From Bacillota bacterium (GTDB lineage Bacteria > Bacillota > Clostridia > Oscillospirales > Oscillospiraceae), in NCBI GenBank assembly GCA_028719885.1, contig JAQYLT010000049.1, positions 36,420-100,419 on the forward strand: DNA of 64,000 nucleotides, in the 5' to 3' direction. The notes under the pieces were generated by a model. That model worked only from the letters and a program-made list of their open reading frames with translations. It did not search any database and was not told the origin of the DNA. Every line of letters starts with the position of its first letter. Position 1 is the stretch's first letter. Positions 40,080 to 48,718 of this stretch are shown one piece after another. The translations under genes and the position numbers were made by a program.

Positions 40080-40693
40080 GCCGGGAACCAGATGAAGAGA
40101 ATGACCATGGGAACAACCACTACGGCGCCCATGGCAATGAATTTCCAAAGCACCGGCTTTTTCACCTTGAAATCCAGGATGTATAAAAAACCGAAGAGAG
40201 CCGCAGCAGCGCGCAGCACCCACAAAGAGTACCCCTGGGGAACCAGACGGAACAGCAGATAAACCGCCGGGATCATCACATCCAGGCAAACCACCGGCAG
40301 ACCGTGGTAATCCCCCTTGGTGCCCAGCTCCGCCTCCATGGCCAGCACATTAAAATAGCCCAGCCGGATGACGCAGCACAGGCAGTAGGCCCCCAGCAGG
40401 GCCATGTCCGCCGGGGCGCGCATGCCCAGCATATAGAACATCACCGCAGGGCAGGCGCCGAAGGACACCAGATCGCACAGAGAGTCGATCTGAATGCCGA
40501 AGAGCATCTCGCCTCTGGTGCGGTTTTTCTTGTTTCTTGCCACCATGCCGTCCAGGGTGTCGCACACCAGGGCCCCGGCCATGCATAAGATGGCATTGAC
40601 ATACAGGCCGTGGATGGACATGGAAATGCCCAGCAGGCCGCACAGTGCCCCCAGATACGTAAGGATAACGGTATAGTCATAAAAACCGATCAT
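40076..40693 (-). CDS. pssA: CDP-diacylglycerol--serine O-phosphatidyltransferase
   Basis: A 205-residue integral membrane enzyme of the CDP-alcohol phosphatidyltransferase family with about six helices. The catalytic motif DTLDGMVAR (Dx2DGx2AR) is followed by GIQIDSLCD, giving the full Dx2DGx2ARx8Gx3Dx3D pattern. The ATG at 40693 is preferred over one 7 codons upstream because the promoter at 40731-40759 would leave almost no leader for the latter. The ribosome site is weak (AAGAGAGAG). It forms an operon with psd. Confidence 0.93.
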   Translation of the reverse strand: MIGFYDYTVILTYLGALCGLLGISMSIHGLYVNAILCMAGALVCDTLDGMVARNKKNRTRGEMLFGIQIDSLCDLVSFGACPAVMFYMLGMRAPADMALLGAYCLCCVIRLGYFNVLAMEAELGTKGDYHGLPVVCLDVMIPAVYLLFRLVPQGYSLWVLRAAAALFGFLYILDFKVKKPVLWKFIAMGAVVVVPMVILFIWFPA

Positions 40694-40730
40694 CGGCCAA
40701 TCTCTCTCTTCCATCCATAATTTGAAATTT

Positions 40731-40759
40731 ATTTTAACACAGCCGAAAGCCAATAGCAA
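40731..40759 (-). promoter_or_regulatory. pssA-psd promoter
   Basis: Minus strand TTGCTA (40754-40759), 17-bp spacer, TAAAAT (40731-40736). Confidence 0.7.
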
Positions 40760-40849
40760 GAATGTTAAGCGTTTGTTAATAATCCGTCGTTTCCCGGGAA
40801 AAAATCCTGGGTTTTCCGACAGAAAAGGGAGAGGAACAGGGGAATATCA

Positions 40850-40879
40850 TTGACACAGAGGAAAAACCTGTGATATAAT
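40850..40879 (+). promoter_or_regulatory. Promoter of the flippase-like gene
   Basis: TTGACA (40850-40855), 18-bp spacer, TGATATAAT with extended -10 (TATAAT 40874-40879). Confidence 0.8.
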
Positions 40880-40916
40880 TTTTCACAAAGTCGAAACGGG
40901 AAAGGGCGGTGGAACG

Positions 40917-41948
40917 ATGGCAAAACAAACCCGCAGGCGCGTTGGCAGCGCGGTTTTCTTTTTTTCCATTCTGGCCCTGACCCTCTGGTATGTCTTCCAG
41001 GGTGAAAATCTCAGCCAGGTGGCCGACTGCCTGTCCGACGCGAACCTGGGCTATGTGGCCCTTGCGGTGGCGGCGGTGATCGCCTTTATTCTGGGGGAGT
41101 CGGTGGTCATCTTCTATCTGCTCCGGCGGCTGGGGGCGAAACCGAAATTTTCCCACTGCTCCCTGTTCTCCTTTGTGGGCTTTTTCTACAGCGCCATCAC
41201 CCCCTCCGCCTCCGGCGGGCAGCCCATGCAGGTGCTGTACATGCGCCGGGACGGCATCTCCGGGGCGGTTTCCACGGTGGTGCTGGCCATCGTCACCATC
41301 ACCTATAAGCTGGTGCTGGTGGTGGTGGGACTGGCGGTGATGATTTTCCGGCCCGCCGGTGTGATGGTCTGCCTGGAGGATGCCCAGGCGCTTGTTTACA
41401 TCGGCCTGGTGCTGAATGTGGTGTTCATCGCTATCTTGCTCACGGCGGTGTTCCATCCCCATGTGATTCAGGCCACCATGGGGCTGCTCATGAAGCTGCT
41501 GGGCCGGCTCCGGGTCTTCCGGGATCATGAAAAGGTGATGGCCCGGGTGCAGAGTGCTCTGGACCGCTACCACGATACCGCCGCATTTTTCAAGCGGGAG
41601 CCGAAAATCATCGCTGTGGTGTTCTTCATCACCCTGGTGCAGCGGTTCTGCCTGTTCAGCGTGATCTTTTTTACCTACCAGGCCTTCGGGCTCTCCGGCC
41701 ACAGCGCCGGCACCACCATTTTGCTCTATGCCATGATCTCCGTGGCGGTGGATATGCTCCCCCTGCCCGGCGGGATGGGCATCAGCGAGTCGCTGTTTCT
41801 TTCCATCTTCCAGCCCATCTTCGGCGCAGAGCTGGTGCTGCCGGGGATGATCCTGTGCCGGGGCATCAGCTACTACACCCAGCTGGTCATCAGCGGCGTC
41901 ATGACCGGGGCGGCCCAATTCGTCTTCCGGGGAAAAAGGCGAAATTGA
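40917..41948 (+). CDS. Flippase-like lysylphosphatidylglycerol synthase TM region protein (UPF0104)
   Basis: A 343-residue integral membrane protein with about eight helices of the LPG-synthase transmembrane family (PF03706). SLFSFVGFFYSAITPSASGGQP is the conserved core motif, and ISVAVDMLPLPGGMGISESL is the second. Such domains flip aminoacylated lipids in MprF; stand-alone copies are thought to flip or bind other lipids or lipid-linked sugars. GGGCGGTGG precedes the ATG. It faces pssA divergently, so a membrane-lipid role fits but is unproven. Confidence 0.88.
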   Translation: MAKQTRRRVGSAVFFFSILALTLWYVFQGENLSQVADCLSDANLGYVALAVAAVIAFILGESVVIFYLLRRLGAKPKFSHCSLFSFVGFFYSAITPSASGGQPMQVLYMRRDGISGAVSTVVLAIVTITYKLVLVVVGLAVMIFRPAGVMVCLEDAQALVYIGLVLNVVFIAILLTAVFHPHVIQATMGLLMKLLGRLRVFRDHEKVMARVQSALDRYHDTAAFFKREPKIIAVVFFITLVQRFCLFSVIFFTYQAFGLSGHSAGTTILLYAMISVAVDMLPLPGGMGISESLFLSIFQPIFGAELVLPGMILCRGISYYTQLVISGVMTGAAQFVFRGKRRN

Positions 41949-41970
41949 CGGAAATTTTTCCGGCAGGTAC

Positions 41971-41999
41971 TTCCCTTTTTTCTTTTTACCAGTTATAAT
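41971..41999 (+). promoter_or_regulatory. Probable promoter of the ROK kinase gene
   Basis: A good TATAAT (41994-41999) stands 33 bp before the ATG, with only a weak TTCCCT at the -35 position (41971-41976). Confidence 0.45.
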
Positions 42000-42032
42000 G
42001 GAGCCATCAACAATTCAGGAGGTTTTTCCACC

Positions 42033-42980
42033 ATGAAATATGGCTTTGGCGTGGATCTGGGCGGCACCACCGTCAAGATCGCCTATTTTGATGAAACCGG
42101 CAAAATGATTTCCAACTGGGAGATCCCCACCGTCACCGCGAACCACGGCAGCCAGATTCTGCCGGACATCGCCGCCTCCATCCGGGAATACCGGGAGCGC
42201 AACGAAATCAAGGACTCCGAGCTGCTGGGCCTGGGCATCGGCGTTCCCGGACCTGTGGACGGCAAGGGCGTGGTGAACCGCTGCGTCAACCTGGGCTGGG
42301 GCGTGTTCAACATCAGTGAGGAATTGTCCCGGCTCACCGGGCTCCCTGTCAAGGCGGGCAACGATGCCAACGTGGCCGCCCTGGGCGAATTCTGGAAAGG
42401 CGGCGGCAAGGATTACGACAGCATGGTGCTGGTCACCCTGGGCACCGGCGTGGGCGGCGGCATCGTCATCGAGGGCCAGCTGCTCCATGGCGCCCACGGC
42501 GCGGGAGCGGAAATCGGCCACATGGTGCTCAACCGGGACGAAACCGCCGTCTGCGGCTGCGGCAAGCGGGGCTGCGTGGAGCAGTACTGCTCTGCCTCCG
42601 GCATTGTCCGCATGGCGAAATTGGAGCTGGAGGCCTCTGACGAGGAATCCTCCCTGCGGAATCTGGACAAGATGACCTGCAAGGACATTTTCGACGCCGG
42701 CAAGGACGGGGACAAGCTGGCCCTGGCGGTGCTGGACAAGTACTACGCCTACATGGGTGAGTTCCTGGCCAATGTGTGCAACGTGGTCAACCCCGAGGTG
42801 GTGGTTCTGGGCGGCGGCGTGAGCAAGGCCGGCAGCGTCCTGCTGGATGGTCTGCGTCCTTACTTCCACAAATATGTGTTCCACGCCGCTTCCAACGTGG
42901 AATTTGCCCTGGCTGCTCTGGGCAACGATGCCGGTGCCTACGGTGCTTTCAAGCTGGCCCTGGACGCCTACAAGAAATAA
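42033..42980 (+). CDS. glcK: ROK family glucokinase
   Basis: A 315-residue sugar kinase. The ATP phosphate loop GVDLGGTTVKIA is at residues 6-17, GIGVPGPVDG follows, and the catalytic Asp is in NDANVAALGE. The ROK signature LGTGVGGGIVIEGQLLHGAHGAGAEIGH is present in parts, with the zinc motif CGCGKRGCVEQYCS. This set points to glucose phosphorylation in Firmicutes. CAGGAGG precedes the ATG. It is followed by two unrelated membrane-protein genes. Confidence 0.93.
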   Translation: MKYGFGVDLGGTTVKIAYFDETGKMISNWEIPTVTANHGSQILPDIAASIREYRERNEIKDSELLGLGIGVPGPVDGKGVVNRCVNLGWGVFNISEELSRLTGLPVKAGNDANVAALGEFWKGGGKDYDSMVLVTLGTGVGGGIVIEGQLLHGAHGAGAEIGHMVLNRDETAVCGCGKRGCVEQYCSASGIVRMAKLELEASDEESSLRNLDKMTCKDIFDAGKDGDKLALAVLDKYYAYMGEFLANVCNVVNPEVVVLGGGVSKAGSVLLDGLRPYFHKYVFHAASNVEFALAALGNDAGAYGAFKLALDAYKK

Positions 42981-43049
42981 ATTCAGCGCATCAAAAGGGA
43001 GGGCTTTCCGGTCCTCTCTTTTTCGCATTTTAAACCGGGAGACAAATTG

Positions 43050-44594
43050 ATGAAAAAAGAAAAACTCCACTGCTTTCTCCGAAATGCCCTGTGGCTCATC
43101 GCCTATCTGGCCATCGGCCTGCTTTTGGGATTGAACATTCTGTTCCTGTCGGAGGTGGCCTATGACTCCACGGAAAAGGTGACCATCTCCTCCGCCCTGC
43201 TGCAAACCATTCCGCTGTCATTGGGCGCTGCACTGCTGGCCGCTATTCTTTCCCAGCTGGACGGGAGACTGGAAAAGATCCCTCAGCGGAAGCTTTTTTG
43301 TATTCTTTCCGCCATCTATGCCGTTATCGCCCTGTATTTCGCGCTAAACATCGATCCCATCCTCCGGGCGGATGCCAAGCTGGTCCACCAGGCGGCTCAG
43401 AACTTTGTTGCAGGAATTTATACGGATTTTGAAAAGGGCAGCTATCTCTACCGGTATCCCAACCAGCTGGGCCTGACCCTTTACGACAGCATCCTGGCCT
43501 TATACAGCAGCAATCCGCTGCTGAATATGCTGCTGAATTTCCTGCTGGTGCTGGGCATCGACTATACTGCCCTCCGCATCTCCCAGGAGCTGTTTCAAAA
43601 CCGGGCCATTTCTCTTCTGACCCTGCTGTGCAGCTTCGCCTTCCTGCCCCAACTGTTTTTCGTCCTCTTTGTCTACGGACTGGTTCCCGGGCTTTTCTGC
43701 ATGATTTCCGCATTTTATCAGACGCTGCGGTTTACCAGAGAGGGGAAAACCAAAAATCTCATTGCCCTGGTGCTGTTCTGCGCCGGAGCCGTGGTGCTGA
43801 AATCCAACTGCGCCATTGGGATCATCGCCATTGCCATTTACCTGGTGCTGCATATGCTGAAGGAAAAGGTCAACGGAAAGATGGCGGTAGCACTGCTCTC
43901 CGTGCTGCTCTGCCTGGTGGTGCCCAATCGGTTGGTTAAGGGGTACTATGAGGCAGTAACCGGCGCCGATCTGAGTCAGGGAACTCCGGAAATTCTCTGG
44001 GTGGCCATGGGGACGAATATCGACAACAACGATCGGGGCCCCGGCTGGTACAACAGCACCAATTACGCCCTGTACAACCAGGCGGAATACGACCGGGAGG
44101 CCGCCGGGGAGCTGGGAATGGAGGTGCTCCGGGATAATCTGGAAAAAATCCGGCAGCGGCCCAAGGACGCCCTGGACTTCTTCCTGAACAAAACCATCTC
44201 CCAATGGTGTGACCCGCTGCACCAGTCCCTGTGGGTCGGGCCCATGGAGGCCTTCGGCCAAGGCATTCACACGACTTTTTTAAAGTCAGTTTACCATGAT
44301 GAGCTCCCGGAGGACATTCTCACGGTGGTGTGCAAATTCGTGACACTGGTGATCTTCACCGGGGTATTCGTCTTTCTGATCTTCTTCGGAAAGAAAACGG
44401 AAGGCTGGGAGCTTTTCCTGATGTATTTCCTGGGCGGCCTGATCTTCCACACCTTCTGGGAGGGAAAGAGCCAATACACCTATCCCTACGTGTTCTGCCT
44501 GATTCCCTGCGCCATGGCTGGTTTCTGGGAGCTGAGCCGGAGGATGAAGAAGCTTTTCCAAAGAAAAAGCACCACGGGAGGCGCAAAAAAGTGA
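43050..44594 (+). CDS. Multi-pass membrane protein, GT-C glycosyltransferase-like, tandem copy 1
   Basis: A 514-residue protein with about 11-13 membrane helices. A loop after helix 3 contains DPILRADAKLVHQAAQNF and GSYLYRYPNQLGLTLYDSIL, and a large loop near residues 310-410 contains LSQGTPEILWVAMGTNIDN. The C-terminus has FHTFWEGKSQYTYPYVFCLIP. These resemble the membrane glycosyltransferases (GT-C fold) of Firmicutes that use polyprenyl-phosphate sugars, but an obvious catalytic DE or DD motif near the first loop is not visible. GGGAGA precedes the ATG at 43050. The next gene is a close paralog that overlaps its stop. Confidence 0.75.
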   Translation: MKKEKLHCFLRNALWLIAYLAIGLLLGLNILFLSEVAYDSTEKVTISSALLQTIPLSLGAALLAAILSQLDGRLEKIPQRKLFCILSAIYAVIALYFALNIDPILRADAKLVHQAAQNFVAGIYTDFEKGSYLYRYPNQLGLTLYDSILALYSSNPLLNMLLNFLLVLGIDYTALRISQELFQNRAISLLTLLCSFAFLPQLFFVLFVYGLVPGLFCMISAFYQTLRFTREGKTKNLIALVLFCAGAVVLKSNCAIGIIAIAIYLVLHMLKEKVNGKMAVALLSVLLCLVVPNRLVKGYYEAVTGADLSQGTPEILWVAMGTNIDNNDRGPGWYNSTNYALYNQAEYDREAAGELGMEVLRDNLEKIRQRPKDALDFFLNKTISQWCDPLHQSLWVGPMEAFGQGIHTTFLKSVYHDELPEDILTVVCKFVTLVIFTGVFVFLIFFGKKTEGWELFLMYFLGGLIFHTFWEGKSQYTYPYVFCLIPCAMAGFWELSRRMKKLFQRKSTTGGAKK

Positions 44595-46108
44595 AGAAAG
44601 AAAAACTGAACCGTTTTCTGCGTCTGGCCCTGTTGGTACTCGCCTGCATGGCCTGTGCGGCAATTTTCCTGCTGAACATCATCTATCTGGCGGAGGTACG
44701 GTATGACACATCGGAAAAGGTAATTCCCTATTGGGGCTTCCCCAGCTCTCTGTTTCTGCTGGTTGCCATCCTGCTGCTGGCAGCTATTCTTGCTCAGCTG
44801 GACGGAAAGCTGGAACGGGTGAATCAGCGGAAGCTGTTTCTGATTCTCTCCTGCATCTACTCTATTCTTGCCCTGTATCTGATTTTGAATGTGGAGCCAA
44901 CGCTCCGGGCAGACGCCGGTGCTGTCCACACGGCGGCGCAGCAAATCCGGGGTGGAAATTACATCGCCTTTCAAAAGGGGGGTTATCTCTATCAATATCC
45001 GAATCAGTTGGGTCTGACCTTATTTGAAAGCATCCTGGCGCTGTTTAGTCAGAATCCCCAGTGGAACATGGCGGTAAATTTTCTGCTAGTGCTGGGCATC
45101 AACGATACCGCTTTCCGTATCTCCCAGGAGCTGTTTCAAAACCGGGCCATTTCTCTTTTGACCCTTCTGTGCAGTTTTGCCTTCCTGCCTCAGCTATTCT
45201 TCATTCTCTTTGTCTACGGGACGGTTCCCGGGCTTTTCTGCATGATTTCCGCATTTTACCACACCCTGCGGTTTACCAGGGAGAAGAAAGTCAAAAACCT
45301 CATCGCCCTGATTCTGTTCTGCGCCGGAGCCGTGGTGCTGAAATCCAACTACGCCATTGGGATCATCGCCATTGCCATCTATTTGGTGCTGCAAATGCTG
45401 AAAGAAAAGGCCACTATGAAGATGGCGGTGGCGCTGCTCTCCGTGCTGCTCTGCCTGGTGGTGCCCAATCGATTGGTAAAGGGGTACTATGAGGCAAAAA
45501 CCGGCGCCGATCTGAGTCAGGGAACTCCGGAAATTCTCTGGGTGGCCATGGGTACCAACATCGACAACTGGGCCTGCACCGCAGGCTGGTATGACGGTAC
45601 CAATTACAGAATTTACAACGAAGCCGGATATGACCGGGAAACCGCAAGCCAGATGGGAATGGAAATGCTTCGGGAGAATCTGGAAAAAATCCGCCAGCAG
45701 CCAAAAAAAGCCCTGGACTTCCTCCAGAACAAAATCATATCCCAGTGGTGCGAGCCCCTGTATGAATCCCTTTGGAGCGGCCCCATGGAGGCTGCGGGTC
45801 AGGAAACCTATACCAGGATAACGGAATCCCTCTACTGCGACGGTCTGGCAGAGGACACCATGACGGTGGTATGCAAATTCGTATCCATGCTGATCTGGGT
45901 GGGCACCCTCGTCTTCTTGATTTGCTGCGGGAGGAAGACCGAAGGCTGGGAGCTTTTCCTGATGTATTTCCTTGGCGGTCTGATCTTCCACACCTTCTGG
46001 GAGGGAAAGAGCCAGTACACCTATCCCTATGTGTTCTGCCTGATTCCCTGCGCCATGGCAGGCTTCTGGGAGCTGAGCCGGAGAATGAAAAAGCTTTTCT
46101 CAAAATAA
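44591..46108 (+). CDS. Multi-pass membrane protein, GT-C glycosyltransferase-like, tandem copy 2
   Basis: A 505-residue paralog of the upstream protein with the same layout. Long runs are the same, such as RISQELFQNRAISLLTLLCS and GAVVLKSN.AIGIIAIAIYLVL, and the last 60 residues are almost identical. It starts with GTG at 44591, which overlaps the stop of copy 1 (GTGA), and GGGAGG precedes it, so the two are coupled. Divergence is concentrated in the first helix pair and in the mid-protein loop (WACTAGWYDG versus NDRGPGWYNS). They may form a heterodimer or act on different substrates. No terminator is clear before element J. Confidence 0.75.
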   Translation: MKKEKLNRFLRLALLVLACMACAAIFLLNIIYLAEVRYDTSEKVIPYWGFPSSLFLLVAILLLAAILAQLDGKLERVNQRKLFLILSCIYSILALYLILNVEPTLRADAGAVHTAAQQIRGGNYIAFQKGGYLYQYPNQLGLTLFESILALFSQNPQWNMAVNFLLVLGINDTAFRISQELFQNRAISLLTLLCSFAFLPQLFFILFVYGTVPGLFCMISAFYHTLRFTREKKVKNLIALILFCAGAVVLKSNYAIGIIAIAIYLVLQMLKEKATMKMAVALLSVLLCLVVPNRLVKGYYEAKTGADLSQGTPEILWVAMGTNIDNWACTAGWYDGTNYRIYNEAGYDRETASQMGMEMLRENLEKIRQQPKKALDFLQNKIISQWCEPLYESLWSGPMEAAGQETYTRITESLYCDGLAEDTMTVVCKFVSMLIWVGTLVFLICCGRKTEGWELFLMYFLGGLIFHTFWEGKSQYTYPYVFCLIPCAMAGFWELSRRMKKLFSK

Positions 46109-46148
46109 TACCTCAAATGCCCTCATTGGTTTCACACAATGCACCTAC

Positions 46149-46369
46149 AAATTGGTGTTTGACGGGATGTTTCGTAGGGAATGCATTTATGCATTCCGCC
46201 TCGGTAACGATTTTATAGGGGTATGTTGAATGGGAAAATGGCGGAAAAAGCAGGAACCCATTACCATCCAACGAACCATAGATGTGAACCGACGTTTCGG
46301 AACGCATGAATGCGTTCCCTACGCACACGTTGGCACATATCCCGTTGGGTGAACTCGCCAAACACCAAT
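46149..46369. repeat. Hairpin-unit repeat element J
   Basis: Ends AAATTGGTGTTTG (46149-46161) and CAAACACCAAT (46359-46369) form an inverted repeat of the GTG-variant type. Units at 46173-46198 (arm GGAATGCAT) and 46298-46323 (arm GGAACGCAT, loop GA). It lies between convergent genes. Confidence 0.88.
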
Positions 46370-46403
46370 CTATCCGTTTCCCGGCAATTCGATCAGCACA
46401 AAA

Positions 46404-46435
46404 AATGCAGGATACCCCTTGCGGTACCCTGCATT
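46404..46435 (-). terminator. thrS terminator
   Basis: AATGCAGGATACC (46404-46416) pairs with GGTACCCTGCATT (46423-46435), followed on the minus strand by TTTTGTGC. Confidence 0.85.
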
Positions 46436-46449
46436 TTCATTCAAAAGAA

Positions 46450-48246
46450 TCAGATTTCCTTGGTCTTGGAGGCAATCTCCATCAGGCACTTGGAGATGAA
46501 CTGGTCGAGCGTCTGCGCGCCCAGGTCGTCGCCCTTGCGGGTGCGGACGGAGACGGTGCCATTCTCCATATCCCGGTCGCCCACCACCAGCATATAGGGA
46601 ATCTTCTGCACCTGGGCCTCCCGAATCTTGTAGCCCAGCTTCTCGCTGCGGTAGTCGCCCTCCGCGTGGATGTTCACGGCGTTCAGCTTCTCCACCAGGC
46701 CCTTGGCATACTCATGGGCCCGGTCGGTGATGGGCATGACCTTCACCTGGGTGGGCATCATCCACAGAGGCAGGGCGCCGGCATAGGTCTCGATCAGGTA
46801 GGCCAGGGTACGCTCGTAGCAGCCCAGGCTGGTGCGGTGGATGATATAGGGGCGCTTCTTCTGGCCGTCGGCATCGGTGTACTCCATGCCGAAGCGCTCT
46901 GCCAGGAGCATATCGATCTGGATGGTGACCAGGGTATCCTCCTTGCCGTACACATTCTTATACTGGATATCCAGCTTGGGACCATAGAAAGCAGCTTCGT
47001 CGATGCCAATGGAGTATTCCACGCCCAGATCGTCCAGAATCTGACTCATCACCCGCTGGGCCTCTTCCCACTGCTCTGCGGTGCCTTCGTACTTGTTCTT
47101 GGGGTTGGCAGGGTCCCACTGGCTGAACCGGAAGGTGCACTTGTCCAGCAAGCCCACGGTATCCAGGCAGTATTTGGCCAGCTCCAGGCAGCCCTTGAAC
47201 TCCTCCTCCAGCTGGTCGGGACGGAGAATCAGGTGGCCCTCGGAAATGGTGAACTGGCGGACACGGATCAGGCCGTGCATCTCGCCGGAATCCTCGTTGC
47301 GGAACAGGGTGGAGGTCTCACCCAGACGCATGGGCAGGTCCCGGTAGCTCCGGGCCCGGTTCAGGAACACCTGGTACTGGAACGGGCAGGTCATGGGACG
47401 CAGGGCAAAGCATTCCTTTTCCTCGTCCTGAGGGTCGCCCAGAATGAACATGCCGTCCAGGTAGTGATCCCAGTGGCCGGAGATGCGGTACAGATCCCGC
47501 TTAGCCATCAGAGGGGTCTTGGTGAGAAGATAGCCGCGCTTCTGCTCCTCGTCCTCCACCCAGCGCTGCAGGGTCTGGATGACCCGGGCGCCCTTGGGCA
47601 GCAGAATGGGCAGGCCCTGACCGATCACGTCCACGGTGGTGAAGAATTCCAGCTCCCGGCCCAGCTTGTTGTGGTCCCGCTTCAGGGCCTCCTCCTGCTG
47701 CTTCAGGTACTCCTCCAGCTCTTCCTTGCTGGGGAAGCCGATGCCGTAAATTCTCTGGAGCATCTTCCGCTTGGAGTCACCCCGCCAGTAGGCGCCGCAG
47801 GACTTGGTGAGCTTGAAGCCATTGTGCTTGATGCGGCCAGTGTGGTCCAGGTGGGGACCGGCGCACAGGTCAGTGAACTCCCCCTGGGTGTAGAAGGAAA
47901 TCACGGCATCCTCCGGCAGATCGTTGATCAGCTCCACCTTGTAGGGCTCGTTCTTCTCTTCCATATAGGCAATGGCCTCGGCCCGGGGCTTTTCACTGCG
48001 CTCCAGGCGGATGCGCTCCTTGCAGATTTTCTTCATCTCCGCCTCGATCTTCTCCAGGTGCTCGGGGGTGAAGGTGAACGGCGCGTCAAAGTCGTAGTAC
48101 CAGCCCTCGTCGATGGCAGGGCCGATGGCCAGCTTGACCTCGGGCCACAGCCGCTTCACCGCCTGGGCCATCACATGAGAGCAGGTGTGCCAGTAGGTTT
48201 TCCGGTACTCGGGATTTTCAAAGGTGTACAGGTTTTCGTTTTCCAT
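46450..48246 (-). CDS. thrS: Threonine--tRNA ligase, lacking the TGS domain
   Basis: A 598-residue class II synthetase. The editing domain starts at once (YWHTCSHVMAQAVKRLWPEV, then KLAIGPAIDEGWYYDFD), with the zinc-site cysteine later in LRPMTCPFQYQVF. Motif 2 is seen as FRNEDSGEMHGLIRVRQF and motif 3 near HRTSLGCYERTLAYLIE. The C-terminal anticodon domain holds YPLMVVGDRDMENGTVSVR-type sequence (here IPYMLVVGDRDMENGTVSVR). The 60-residue TGS domain found at the start of most ThrRS is absent, a short form also known in other clostridia. GGAGG precedes the ATG. Expression is controlled by the T-box leader upstream. Confidence 0.97.
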   Translation of the reverse strand: MENENLYTFENPEYRKTYWHTCSHVMAQAVKRLWPEVKLAIGPAIDEGWYYDFDAPFTFTPEHLEKIEAEMKKICKERIRLERSEKPRAEAIAYMEEKNEPYKVELINDLPEDAVISFYTQGEFTDLCAGPHLDHTGRIKHNGFKLTKSCGAYWRGDSKRKMLQRIYGIGFPSKEELEEYLKQQEEALKRDHNKLGRELEFFTTVDVIGQGLPILLPKGARVIQTLQRWVEDEEQKRGYLLTKTPLMAKRDLYRISGHWDHYLDGMFILGDPQDEEKECFALRPMTCPFQYQVFLNRARSYRDLPMRLGETSTLFRNEDSGEMHGLIRVRQFTISEGHLILRPDQLEEEFKGCLELAKYCLDTVGLLDKCTFRFSQWDPANPKNKYEGTAEQWEEAQRVMSQILDDLGVEYSIGIDEAAFYGPKLDIQYKNVYGKEDTLVTIQIDMLLAERFGMEYTDADGQKKRPYIIHRTSLGCYERTLAYLIETYAGALPLWMMPTQVKVMPITDRAHEYAKGLVEKLNAVNIHAEGDYRSEKLGYKIREAQVQKIPYMLVVGDRDMENGTVSVRTRKGDDLGAQTLDQFISKCLMEIASKTKEI

Positions 48247-48263
48247 AACAATACCTCCAGGAA

Positions 48264-48355
48264 AGATATGAGATATGAGACATAAGATATCGGATATTCC
48301 AGATAGGAGGTATTCAAAAATATCTCCTATCTTATATCTCGTATCTTATATCTCT
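48264..48355. repeat. AT-rich ATATCT repeat, copy 5
   Basis: Blocks AAGATATGAGATATGAG (48263-48279) face the inverted blocks ATCTTATATCTCGTATCT (48329-48346). It sits between the T-box terminator and the thrS start, in the leader that is transcribed only after antitermination. Confidence 0.7.
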
Positions 48356-48375
48356 TTCCGGGGAGGGTATAAAAA

Positions 48376-48612
48376 AACCCACCCCCTGAACGAACAGGGG
48401 TGGGATGATAAAGTCATTCCACGGTTCCACCCTGGTTGCAGCGAATCCGCTGCCACTCATTGACGCGGTAACGGGCGCACCCGACGGGCCATTTCCGACC
48501 CGCGGCTCCGAAGTGGTATCCATCCCGGCAGGGGTACGGAAGCCTTGCAGCAAAGTGGCTCCCTCTCTGAGAATCTTACCCGGACGGCGTGTCTTCCTCA
48601 CAGCCTTTGTAA
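48376..48612 (-). promoter_or_regulatory. T-box leader of thrS
   Basis: On the minus strand the leader shows the T-box AGGGTGGAACCGTGG (48419-48433), the usual TGGCAGCGG antiterminator partner region and a terminator (ACCCACCCCCTGAACG...AGGGGTGGGT, 48377-48404) with a T-run. Stem I features include GAGAGGGAGCC and GGCTTCC. The threonine codon ACC in GGATACCACTTCGGAG (48515-48517) is the likely specifier. Uncharged tRNA-Thr would prevent termination and raise thrS expression. Confidence 0.92.
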
Positions 48613-48617
48613 CTGAC

Positions 48618-48646
48618 AACTTAGCACATTTACAGCAAAATGTCAA
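48618..48646 (-). promoter_or_regulatory. thrS leader promoter
   Basis: Minus strand TTGACA (48641-48646), 17-bp spacer, TAAGTT (48618-48623). Confidence 0.75.
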
Positions 48647-48718
48647 GGGGTGGAAAAAAGAAAATGCGGAAATCGTCCCAGCCGGATGGCACTCTTTCGC
48701 AATCATCCAACGGTGATG

